From: F0422 sp003992255
Lineage (GTDB): Bacteria; Bacillota; Negativicutes; Veillonellales; Veillonellaceae
Assembly (NCBI RefSeq): GCF_003992255.1
Contig: NZ_RQVA01000019.1
Span: 1 to 37,351, forward strand
Direction: 5' to 3'
DNA length: 37,351 nucleotides
The notes under the pieces: model-generated
Database searches by the model: none
Seen by the model: the letters and a program-made list of their open reading frames with translations, nothing else
What the model was told of the DNA's origin: nothing
Shown here: positions 1-10,300 of the stretch, piece by piece
Layout of the letters: each line of letters begins with the position of its first letter
Position numbering within the stretch: position 1 is the first letter of the stretch
Translations under genes and position numbers: made by a program

Positions 1-1626
1 TTGTTCAATGCTGTTGGGCTTGTTGTGCCTGTTTTGTCTGCTGCTGGATTTGGATTTACCAAGGCAGTTTTCAATGGAGTAGTTGCTGGATTGATTGGTT
101 CAATCTCAGTGCCATCTTCATCTACTAATTTACCAGCATCATTTGTTTTCACTGCTGGTTTACCTGCTTCACTAACTGGTTGACCTTGTTCGTTCACTTT
201 GTAGAATTTGTCGCCCACTTTAGATACTGGTTTTCCATCCTCAGTTGTGTATGTCACAGGTAAGCCTGTTACGTTGAAGGATACATTACTTACAGTGCCT
301 TCTGCATTTGTTGTAACAACTGCTGTTGTATTACCACCGTTCACAAAGTTTACTTTGTCGTATGGTTTTACGAAGTCTTTCGCAGTTCCATTTTCTTGTA
401 AATTCCAACCTGCGTTTAATACGTCACCTACTGTGGCTACATTATGCACATTAACTTGATCAGCTGCAGTTCCTAACGTTGGCGCTGCCTGCTCTGTAGT
501 TGGTGTATCAGTACCTGTTTTAGCGCCGACTAAGTTACCTTCTACATTTGTTAATTGTGTTGGACTTGTTGTTCCTGTTTTATCTGCTGCTGGATTTGGA
601 TTTACCAATGCATTTTTCAATGGAGTAGTTGCTGGGTTGATTGGTTCAATCTCAGTGCCATCTTCATCTACTAATTTGCCAGCATCATTTGTTTTCACTG
701 CTGGTTTTCCTGCTTCACTAACTGGTTGACCTTGTTCGTTCACTTTGTAGAATTTGTCACCTACTTTAGACACCGGTTTTCCATCTTCAGTTGTGTAGGA
801 TACAGGCAATCCTGTTACGTTGAAAGATACATTACTTACAGTACCTTCCGCATTCGTTGTAACAACTGCTGTTGTATTGCCACCGTTCACAAAGTTTACT
901 TTGTCATATGGTTTTACGAAGTCTTTCGCTGTTCCATTTTCTTGTAAATTCCAACCTGCATTTAATACGTCACCTACTGTCGCTACATTATGCACATTAA
1001 CTTGATCAGCAGCAGTTCCTAACGTTAGCGCTGCCTGCTCTGTAGTTGGTGTATCAGTACCTGTTTTAGCACCAACTAAGTTACCTTCTACATTTGTTAA
1101 TTGTGTTGGACTTGTTGTTCCTGTTTTATCTGCTGCTGGGTTTGGATTTACCAATGCATTTTTCAATGGAGTAGTTGCTGGGTTGATTGGTTCAATCTCA
1201 GCGCCATCTTCATCTACTAGTTTGCCAGCATCATTTGTTTTCACTGCTGGTTTACCTGCTTCACTGATAGGTTGACCTTGTTCGTTCACTTTATAGAATT
1301 TGTCACCCACTTTAGATACTGGTTTTCCATCTTCAGTTGTGTAGGATACAGGTAATCCTGTTACGTTGAAAGATACATTACTTACAGTACCTTCCGCATT
1401 CGTTGTAACAACTGCTGTTGTATTGCCACCGTTCACAAAGTTTACTTTGTCGTATGGTTTTACGAAGTCTTTCGCTGTTCCATTTTCTTGTAAATTCCAA
1501 CCTGCGTTCAGCACATCACCTACTGTGGCTGCGTTATTTGGATTTACTTCATTAGCACCTTTACCCACTGTTGGCGCCGCCTGTTCTGTAGTTGGTGCAT
1601 TTGTATCTTTTTTAGCACCTACTAAA
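1..1626 (-). repeat. 546-bp (182-residue) tandem repeats in adhesin stalk
   Basis: Landmarks recur exactly 546 bp apart: the stretch reading acgttgaa occurs at 271, 817 and 1363, and ttaccttcta at 535 and 1081. Copies 535-1080 and 1081-1626 are nearly identical, and a third continues to the window edge. Each unit encodes a stalk module with TNAEGTVSNVSFNVTGLPVS, EQGQP and LVNPNPAADKTGTTSPT. The period is a multiple of three, so copy-number change would keep the frame. The array probably extends beyond the window. Confidence 0.9.
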
Positions 1627-3482
1627 TTACTTGCTACGTTTGTTAATGCAGCTGGTGTTGTGGTGCCATCAGGACCATTTACAGAAGTGATTACCTCTGT
1701 GCCTGGAACAACTGCATCATTTGGACCTTCTCCATTTGGCGTTGTATGGTATGTAACAGAACCATTCTCAGCTTTCACTGGATATACTTTTGTACCATCT
1801 GCTTTTGTATATGCCACTGGAGAGCCAGAATCGCCAGACCCAGACATTGCTTTTTTATCTAATCCTACTGTGATTGTACGAACACCTGTAGCAGCATCTG
1901 TAGCACCAGAAACAATAGCACCATCTTTACCTACGAATTTCACTTCGTTTGCATTTTTTACTGTTTCAGAATACGCCGTATCAGTAGCTGTTCCATCTGC
2001 ACCTGTTGTTTTATCGGCAGATACAATCCAGCCCATATTACGTAAGTCACCCACTGTGGCTACTGTGTCATCAGATACAGCATCATTTACCAGATTACGT
2101 AATGCATTTTTAACTGGTACTTTACCGTTAACATTGGGCGCATCAAAGTTAACTAAATTACTTGTTATATTATTCAATGCCGTTGGACTTGTTGTTCCTG
2201 TTTTGTCTGCTGCTGGATTTGGATTTACCAATGCATTTTTCAATGGAGTAGCCGCTGGATCGATTGGTTCGATTACATTGTTATCTGCATCCACCAATTT
2301 ACCATCTTCATTTGTTCCCACTACTGGTTTACCTGCTGCACTGATAGGCTGACCTTTTTCATTTACTTTGTAGAATTTGTCACCCAATTTATACACTGGT
2401 GTTCCATCCTTAGTTGTATAGGATAATTTCGGAGTTCCAGTAATCTTTTCTACAAGACTATGGATTTGAGATCCATTAATAGCATCTGTAGAAGTGCTAG
2501 AGATTTCCCCAGCAGCGATATTTTTCAATTGACGTTCAAAACCAGGTTTACCAAAAGAAACTATATCTCCCTTATTGGTTTTGTCTCCACCTGCCCATTC
2601 ATAGGTAATACCATTTATAGTAGTGGATGTTTGTTTTGTACCTTGTGAATCCTTATCTGCTACCGCACCACCACCAATAGCTACAGAATTGTCTAGGTCC
2701 GCCGTAGCACCTGTACCGATAGACACAGTGTTGACTTTCTTAGCTTTAGCTCCTGTACCCAAAGCTAATGAAATGTCCCCAGCCTCTGCCTTAACACCAA
2801 TAGCAATAGCCGCTTCACCAGATCTAGTATCTGCATACTGACCTCCATCCGTATGAAGGTCTTTACCTGTTAATTTAGTATACGCTTTACCGATAGTATT
2901 CGTTTCCTCTTCCCCGTCAGGGTTTGTATACGTAATTTGTTTTCCAACAGCTTTATCTACATCATCATTACCAATGGCAATAGAAGAATTACCTTCTGAG
3001 ATAGTATTCGCTCCAATCGCGATGGATTGGTCACCAAAAGCACGAGCCCCTTCATTGGCTGTAGCTCCGCTACCAATAGCTACTGATTGATTAACAAAGT
3101 GCCGACCAGCAATTTTATCAACACCCGCTGTAGCATGGGTACCAATGATTACATTTCGATTCCCTTCTTCAAGAGTTGCATCACCTACATGAACAGTGTG
3201 CGAACCAGCGTTGGTAATTCCGCCACCAATAGTAATCCCCCAAGTATTTACTGTCGACCCATTGTCTGATATAGTAGTACCATTAGTACTACCAATCAAC
3301 ACCGTTGCCTCTACTTGATTGACATTCATGACCGCTGGCGTTACCACCATAGCCATCGCCGCTGTAGCCATCACAATCGCCTTCGCTTTATTACGACCTA
3401 CACGCTTAGCCAATTCTGACACGACTACATAACAGCCTTTTGTCTTATTCCAAATTACCTTGTATACGTGGTTCAAACCCAT
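1..3482 (-). CDS. Trimeric autotransporter adhesin (YadA-like), 5' part only
   Basis: The reading frame is open from an ATG at 3482-3480 to the left edge, giving about 1160 residues; the C-terminal anchor lies outside the window. An AAAGGAGAG ribosome site precedes the ATG. Residues 1-59 are an extended signal peptide (start MGLNHVYKVIWNKTKGCY, hydrophobic core, likely cleavage after VEA). Then come YadA-type head repeats with SVAIG, SIAIG and VSIG motifs (about 95-290), a TYEWAGG and STDAINGSQ neck near 300-340, and stalk modules containing NNAATVGDVLNAGWNLQ and NVTGLPV. Family knowledge: such proteins trimerise, cross the outer membrane through a C-terminal barrel and mediate adhesion or coaggregation. 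It is a paralogue of the gene at 4400-20989, from which it is separated by a terminator cluster and its own promoter. The ligand cannot be inferred. Confidence 0.93.
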   Translation of the reverse strand, partial: MGLNHVYKVIWNKTKGCYVVVSELAKRVGRNKAKAIVMATAAMAMVVTPAVMNVNQVEATVLIGSTNGTTISDNGSTVNTWGITIGGGITNAGSHTVHVGDATLEEGNRNVIIGTHATAGVDKIAGRHFVNQSVAIGSGATANEGARAFGDQSIAIGANTISEGNSSIAIGNDDVDKAVGKQITYTNPDGEEETNTIGKAYTKLTGKDLHTDGGQYADTRSGEAAIAIGVKAEAGDISLALGTGAKAKKVNTVSIGTGATADLDNSVAIGGGAVADKDSQGTKQTSTTINGITYEWAGGDKTNKGDIVSFGKPGFERQLKNIAAGEISSTSTDAINGSQIHSLVEKITGTPKLSYTTKDGTPVYKLGDKFYKVNEKGQPISAAGKPVVGTNEDGKLVDADNNVIEPIDPAATPLKNALVNPNPAADKTGTTSPTALNNITSNLVNFDAPNVNGKVPVKNALRNLVNDAVSDDTVATVGDLRNMGWIVSADKTTGADGTATDTAYSETVKNANEVKFVGKDGAIVSGATDAATGVRTITVGLDKKAMSGSGDSGSPVAYTKADGTKVYPVKAENGSVTYHTTPNGEGPNDAVVPGTEVITSVNGPDGTTTPAALTNVASNLVGAKKDTNAPTTEQAAPTVGKGANEVNPNNAATVGDVLNAGWNLQENGTAKDFVKPYDKVNFVNGGNTTAVVTTNAEGTVSNVSFNVTGLPVSYTTEDGKPVSKVGDKFYKVNEQGQPISEAGKPAVKTNDAGKLVDEDGAEIEPINPATTPLKNALVNPNPAADKTGTTSPTQLTNVEGNLVGAKTGTDTPTTEQAALTLGTAADQVNVHNVATVGDVLNAGWNLQENGTAKDFVKPYDKVNFVNGGNTTAVVTTNAEGTVSNVSFNVTGLPVSYTTEDGKPVSKVGDKFYKVNEQGQPVSEAGKPAVKTNDAGKLVDEDGTEIEPINPATTPLKNALVNPNPAADKTGTTSPTQLTNVEGNLVGAKTGTDTPTTEQAAPTLGTAADQVNVHNVATVGDVLNAGWNLQENGTAKDFVKPYDKVNFVNGGNTTAVVTTNAEGTVSNVSFNVTGLPVTYTTEDGKPVSKVGDKFYKVNEQGQPVSEAGKPAVKTNDAGKLVDEDGTEIEPINPATTPLKTALVNPNPAADKTGTTSPTALN

Positions 3483-3726
3483 ATAACTCTCCTTTTCTGT
3501 ACCATCCGTACTATAAAACTGTAAACTACTATTCGTTTTTGATACTTATAGATTTCACTTAGATTATCTAATTGTAGAATTCTAGTTCATAACTACAAAT
3601 AAACCTTTGGTATCCCAAAGGTGTGAATAAGTAAAAGCAATATTTATCCATGAACTAAGTATCCACAAAACGTAAAACCTTTGATTTCTAATCAATTTAT
3701 TGCATCAATTTAGTTCTATATATTTC
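3483..3726 (-). promoter_or_regulatory. Long adhesin mRNA leader with stem-loop
   Basis: Between the predicted start of transcription near 3726 and the ATG lie about 240 non-coding bases. A perfect 8-bp stem with a 4-base loop (ACCTTTGG, CCAAAGGT) sits at 3603-3622 and is followed in the RNA by TTTATTTG. That resembles a weak intrinsic terminator and could be a leader attenuator. The same element, less perfect, lies at 21133-21152 before the second adhesin gene. No open reading frame is convincing here. Confidence 0.55.
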
Positions 3727-3732
3727 GATATC

Positions 3733-3761
3733 ATTATAACTGAATTTCTATACATAATCAA
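3733..3761 (-). promoter_or_regulatory. Predicted promoter of the first adhesin gene
   Basis: Read on minus: TTGATT at 3761-3756, 17 bases, TATAAT at 3738-3733. The same arrangement with closely similar flanks (TATAGAAATTCA spacer, then ATATCGAAATA) is found at 21263-21291 before the paralogue, which supports it. Confidence 0.7.
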
Positions 3762-4100
3762 CCCTTTATTTGGAACCCCTTTAGAACTATTGATTCTATA
3801 GTCTTTACAGGATATTTATTCAGTTTCATTTACCTCTTCATATAATCTTCATTTATGAATATAAATTTGTAAAATTAGTTATATTATTCATTTATTTAAA
3901 ATAATATAGCCTATATGTGCATTTTTATTCCCTTATAATTTTAGGTTTTTAAAGTATATTACTTATCAAATATTATTTTAACTGAAAATATAATTATTCA
4001 AAATGTTTATTTTTAATGCAGGTTATAAGCATAATTCCATTTATTTTTATCATAACCAAAGTACACTAACTTTAAAAAGATTCTTTTTACCTACATCACA
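3762..4100. other. AT-rich spacer without genes
   Basis: Very AT-rich, no supported gene on either strand. A short match (ttcaaaatgtttattt at 3996-4011 and 21526-21541) shows that it is homologous to the spacer upstream of the second adhesin gene. Confidence 0.6.
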
Positions 4101-4110
4101 CAAATACAAG

Positions 4111-4376
4111 AAGAGTGTGGCATGTCTCAGAGTAAACCTTAATGTAACGTAAGTTTACGGTGGGATGTGCCACGCTCTTCCTACCCTCTGAGGAACACCA
4201 TTACGAGTGGTAGCCTTTGTGGCGTTCCTTATTACCCAACTTATAGAAACACAAAAAGAGCACGGTGTGCCCCGAACAAACATTATGAAATACCGTTTGT
4301 GAGGGGTATGCCGTGCTCTTCCCTTTGTCCTATTTAGTTATGAACGCCACAAGACTACATAGCGTCACAAGTGACG
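4111..4376 (-). terminator. Terminator cluster after the large adhesin gene (composite hairpin repeat)
   Basis: Three elements follow the stop codon. A palindrome CGTCACAAGTGACG lies at 4363-4376. A long hairpin at 4256-4320 has arms AAGAGCACGGYRTRCCCC; read on minus it ends CGTGCTCTTTTTGTG, a good intrinsic terminator. A GGAACRCC...GGCGTTCC hairpin at 4190-4230 and another long hairpin at 4111-4180 follow. The parts are the same as in the seven composite repeats between 21803 and 24891. Terminator function on minus is clear from the T-run; plus-strand use is unknown. Confidence 0.75.
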
Positions 4377-4399
4377 ACCTACATAGGAGAAATAAACTC

Positions 4400-7300
4400 C
4401 TATGCTTTTTCGATTAAACGTTTAAACAATTCAGCAATTTGCTCTTGTTGTTTTTCGTTTAATGCTTTTAGTTCTTCCAATTGATCTTTTTGGATTTTGT
4501 TTTGTGCTTCTAAGGCAGATACCTTATCTTGTAAAGTATATGCTGAGCTGATAGGTCCTTGACGGAATGTATCTTTCACAGCTGTTTCATCTGCACGAGC
4601 ACCAAACTTCCAAGTCACACTAGCGTTCATCATCGTTTCATCACCATGACCATTATAGGAGGCCCCCATATGGAACATAGTAGATTCATTTTTGAAATGA
4701 TTTACGCCCAATGCTAGCGCGCTAGAACCTTTATAATGTCCTAGACCTGCGGAAATTTGTGTTGGCTCCAATGGATCATACTGGATGGATTGCAAGCCCG
4801 CTAAGGCAGCTGCTTGTGCACCCATACGATTCATACGATTATTGATATTAATCGTTGTACCTCGTAATTGAGACACGTTAACTCCATCCGTATCTTTTGT
4901 ACCTGGTGCCACGTTGTGAATTTGTTGCATACCGGCAGAGATACCTTCTGTCATAACTGGATTGCCATCTGGACCTGTGACAGGTTTACCATTTTTATCC
5001 AATACTGGTTTATCCATACCGAAGGAGATGACACGAGTGTTATCCACTACATTTGGCTTCAAGACTCCTACAGCTCCATCATACTTATCACCAGGTTTAC
5101 CATCTTGGCCTACATATTTGTACTTGCCATCTGTATCTTTCATGACTGGCTTACCATCTTTGTCCAAGAAGGTAGGGTTACCATTCACATCACGAGCTAC
5201 CGTGCTATTTGGAATAACTTTCAATCCTTCGTTAGTGTACTCTGTAGAGTTACCAGGATTTTTAACTACTTCTTTTTGCTTACCTGTAGCAGGGTCGATA
5301 ACTGGCTTACCATCTTTATCGAATACCTTCTCCATTTTCACTACTTCTTTTTGTTTTCCAGTAGCAGGATCAATCACCGGTTTACCGTCTTTGTCCACTA
5401 CTTTTTCCATTTCATCCGTAGTTGTGAAAGCAATTTTATCCCCAGATACATGGGATGTTTTATCTACACCAGTGTTAGGATCTTTCGCATTCAAGAGTAA
5501 ATCTTTATTCGTTAAGGATGCTGTGTTTTCTCCGGATTTATCTGAAATATTAATTTCCTTAGGTCCCACCACAGTTTTGTTATCATCTTTATCTTTATAC
5601 GTAGTTCCTGTTGCTGCAGACGTATTGGTATTACCGTTTGTATCTTTCAACACATTAGTTGTCGGAGTACTTGTATTCGTATTACCATCTTTATCTTTCA
5701 ACTCAGATGTGCTTGCCGTAGATGTGTGAGTATTACCATTTGGATCTTTCAATGTATTTCCAGTTGCTGTATTGGTATTGATGTTGCCTGCTGCATCTTT
5801 GATTTCAGACTTATCTGCTGTAGTCGTCGTCGTGTTTCCAGCTTTGTCCACTAAGGTAATCGTATTCACGCCGATATTAGTAGCATTATTATCTTTATCT
5901 TTGATAGTAATTGTATCCCCTGCAATCGTTGTGGATTTACCATCTTTACCATTCACCCCGATAGTACCTTGGCCATCTTTGGCAGTCATAGAGATACCGT
6001 TTTTGCCATCCTTGCCATTGATACCAAATGCACCATTACCATCTTTACCAACAGTAGCAGATACAACATCTTTACCGTCAGCATTTTTCACGATCATAGC
6101 GCCATCTTTAGGTGGAATTACATCTGCCGGAGGTACTGCTTTTGCATTCTCCTTAGGTGTTACTGTCGTAGTTCCATCTGGATTTGTAACGATTGTTACA
6201 TCGCCTTCTTTGTAGTATTGGTCTCCCACTTTCACAAGGTTGTTACCATTTTTATCAGTCGCTGTACCACCAGTTGTGACAGAGTCAATTTTTAGATCTC
6301 TGTTAATATCAACTTTCACATAGGTCGTTGCTTTCTTAGTACCGTCCTCGTTAAGAGCGTCTACAGTTACCATAGATACATTTGTGTTAGCACCATTTGC
6401 GAATTTCACATCGTCATTTGGATTTACCTTATCGTACACTTTTGCATCTTTACTGAAGTCTTTATCAGTAGAACCAATGCCTACATTCCAACCAGAATCT
6501 TGGATTGCATTCGCCACTGCATTACCAGTTACAACTCCTGCACCTGCATTCGTTACTTTGTCAGTATTAGGATCAACCTTCAATGGAGTGCCTGCTGGTT
6601 TACCGTTTTCATCTTTGTCGAATCCTATTGGTTTACCATCTTTATCTACTTTGTAGTAGTTATCACCAATCTTAACAGCATCAGTTTTGGAACCATCGCC
6701 ATGAGTGATTGTTACTTTATTCGTAACTTCTCCTTCTTTGATACCTACTGTAATTTCACGAGTGCCGTCAGCCAATGTTTTACCAGTAACAGTCACACCT
6801 TGATCGCCTTTGAAGTCCACTACGTTAGCATTTTTCACCACATCTTTGTAGCCATTGCCATCTTTGGCAGATACAACCCAGCCCATATTTTGCAAGTCAC
6901 CTACTGTAGCTGCTGCGTTTTTATTCACAGGAGCATCTTTTGTACCTTCCAAATCAACTAAGTTTGTTGGTGTTGTATTAGGTGTAGTTCCTGGTTCTGT
7001 ACCTGTTGGTGTTGTATCTACAGTTTTTGTATTCAACGTGGAACCTACCCCTGTGATTTGTGTTGGTTTACCATCTTTAGATGTCACATTTAATGCGGAA
7101 GATGGTTGTGCATCCGTTGCGTTGTTTGTAGCTGGTTTTGCCGCTTCTGCTTTCATCGTTACTGGGCTTACTGGTGTCACAGGTGTTGTTGTTACATCCA
7201 CTGGCGTTGCGCCTTGTTTAGGAACACCATTCTCCACATCAGCTGGTTTGTAATAGTTCTCGCCCACTTTCGTGTACGTATTACCTTTACCATCTGTGTA

Positions 7301-10300
7301 TGTATTTGGGCTACCTACATTCAACGTGCCAGTATCCACAGTTTTGAAAGTCACATCATCTTTCGTAGCGTATGTAATTTTACCATGTTCATCCTGTTTC
7401 ACAGTCAAGTTATTGCCTGCAACCATTTCCACAGTATTACCTGGTTTAATTAACTCGCCATCATTTTTACTACCTGTCGTTAACTTTTCCCCACCATCAG
7501 CGGATGTTTTTAAGTTAAAGCCAGAATTATTGATAGCTTCTGCTACGTTTTGTACAGTGGCTACTTTATTCAATCCTGCATCATCATGTGCTTTTTGAGC
7601 GTCATTCACAGGAGTTTGTTTCTCTGCTACTTGCGCTTTTTTATCTTCCACATCTTTTTGCAATGCTGGATCGTTAGGTTTCGCTGCCAGTGCAGTTTCC
7701 GCCGTTTTTAAAGCATCCTTCGCTGTCGCTAATTCTTTCACCGCTGCATCTAACGTATCTTTTAACTGTTTAGCCGTCGTAGGATCTACAGGTGTAGCAA
7801 TAGCACCTGTTTCTTTCTGATTAGCATCTACAGCTGGTTTCATTTCACCTGTAGTTACTTTTACACCATCCTCATCAACAGTCACAGAGCCATTAGCTGC
7901 TTTCACGTTGAAAGTCACATCACTTGTGGTGTTACCCTCACGAGTTGTCACCACCGCTGTTGTGCCAAGGCCGTTGATAAAGTTTACGGTATCATAAGGT
8001 TTCACAAAGTCACGGGATTCCCCATTGTTTTGTAAATTCCAACCTGCATTTAATACGTCGGACACTGTGGCTGCATTGTTACCAATGTAGTTAGGATTTG
8101 CCGCACCGTCTGCTGTTTTAGGGTTAGACAATTTAGCAGCATCTTCTGCTGTTAATGGTGCTTTGTTGATGTTTTCTACATCGCCGGCTTTTTCTGTACC
8201 ATCAGGATTTGTAATTGTTTTGGATCCATCATTTACATTTGGAATGTTGTTTTTCACATTTTTCAATGTAGTTGGGCTTGTTGTACCTTCTGGTCCATTG
8301 ATAGATGTAACCACATCTCCTTTTGGAACTTCTGCGCCAGATCCATCTGGATGTTCAAAGAATTTAAGTTCTTCTTTTCCAGTATCTGGATTTGTAACCA
8401 TCTTAGGATATACCTTAGTACCATCTGCTTTTGTGTAATTAACAGGTGTAACTGAATTATTCGTAGATACTTGGTCATCTACTTTTACAGTAATTGTACG
8501 TACACCTTTGTCATCTGTTTTACCAGATACGATCGCAGTACCTTCGCCTACAAATTTCACTTCGTTTGCATTTTTCACTGTGTCTGTATAGGCCTTGTCT
8601 GTTTCACCTGTTGTTTTGTCAGAAGATACAATCCAACCCATGTTACGTAGATCACCTACAGTTGCTACTGTATTGTCGCTGACATTTGGTTGACCATTTT
8701 CTGGTTTAGACAAGTCTACTAAGTTATTACGAACTGGTGCTTTACCATTCACATCTGGATCACTGTAATTTGCTAATTTGCTAGTTACATTATCCAAAGT
8801 TGTTGGGCTTGTTGTGCCAGTTTTGTTAGCTTCCGGTGCTGGGTTAACTAAGGATGTTTTCAATGGATTTGCCGCTGTATCAATTGCGTTGATTACATTG
8901 CCATTACCATCGATAGGTTCTCCATTGTTGTTCACTTTCGTGCTTGGGTTACCTTGTTCATCGATTGGTTGACCTTTGTCATTTACTTTGTAGTATTTGT
9001 CTCCAATTTTGGATACTGGTGTTCCATCTGCTGTAGTGTATGTCACAGGTAATCCTGTTACATTGTATGTCACATTGCTTGTGGTTCCATCTTCAGATGT
9101 TGTTACCACGGCTGTCGTGTTCACACCGTTTACAAAGTTCACAGTATCGAATGGTTTTACAAAGTCACGGGCTGCTCCATTGTTTTGTAAATTCCAACCT
9201 GCGTTCAATACGTCAGATACCGTCGCTGCATTGTTGCCTACGAAGTTAGGATTTGCTTTTCCATCTTTCATAGGTTTTAACAAGTCTGCTGCATCTTTGG
9301 CTGTCATTGGAGCTTTGTTGATGTTTTCCACATTTCCTGCATCTGGTTTTACTTTCCCATCTGCGTCAGTAATCGTTTTATTTTCATCGTTTACTGCTGG
9401 AATGTTGTTTTTCACATTGCTCAAGGATGCTGGACGAGTATTGCCTTGATCATCTTTAGGACCATTGATAGATGTATTTACATCACCATTAGAAATAACT
9501 TTATCGTCCGGACCTTTTCCATCTGGAGTTGTATGGTATGTAACATTTCCTTTGTCATCCTTAATTGGATATACAGTCTTACCATCTTTATCTGTGTACA
9601 CCACAGGTGTTACAGAGTTATTCGTGGATACTTGGTCATCTACTTTCACAGTGATGGTACGAACACCTTTGTCATCTGTTTTACCAGTCACAATAGCTGT
9701 ACCTTCGCCTACGAATTTCACTTCGTTAGTATTACGTACTTGATCAGAGTAGCTATTACCTTGTGCAGATACTACCCAACCCATATTTTGTAAATCGCCG
9801 ATAGTAGCAACGTTATTAGGGTTAGAGTTACTGAAGTCTACAAGACCCGCTTTATTATTAATCGCATTATCTTGTGGTTTTGCTGTAGGTGTAGGTGTGC
9901 CATTCGGTTGTAAGTCCGATGGTTTATACCATTTACCATCTTTTGCTTGTACTAATGGTTCACCCGCTGCATTTTTAGGTGCCAATGGATTTTCCACTGC
10001 CGTAGCCCCTGCTTCTGGAGTACCTTTATCGCTTACTTTATCTGCTGGATACCATTTACCATCGTTAGCTAATATCAATGGATTTTTCGCATCTGCTGTC
10101 GCATTTGTACCCTCTTTCAAGGATCCATCTGCATTCACTTTGCTTGGTTCATAGTATTTACCATTGTTCGCTTTTACATAGTCTTTACCATCTGCATCCA
10201 CAGCGTTGAAAGTATTCGCACCGTTTGCAACATTACCTAATTGGTTAGGAGTGCTTACATTGTTACCTGGCTCATTTGTTGTGTTATCCACATTTGGATT

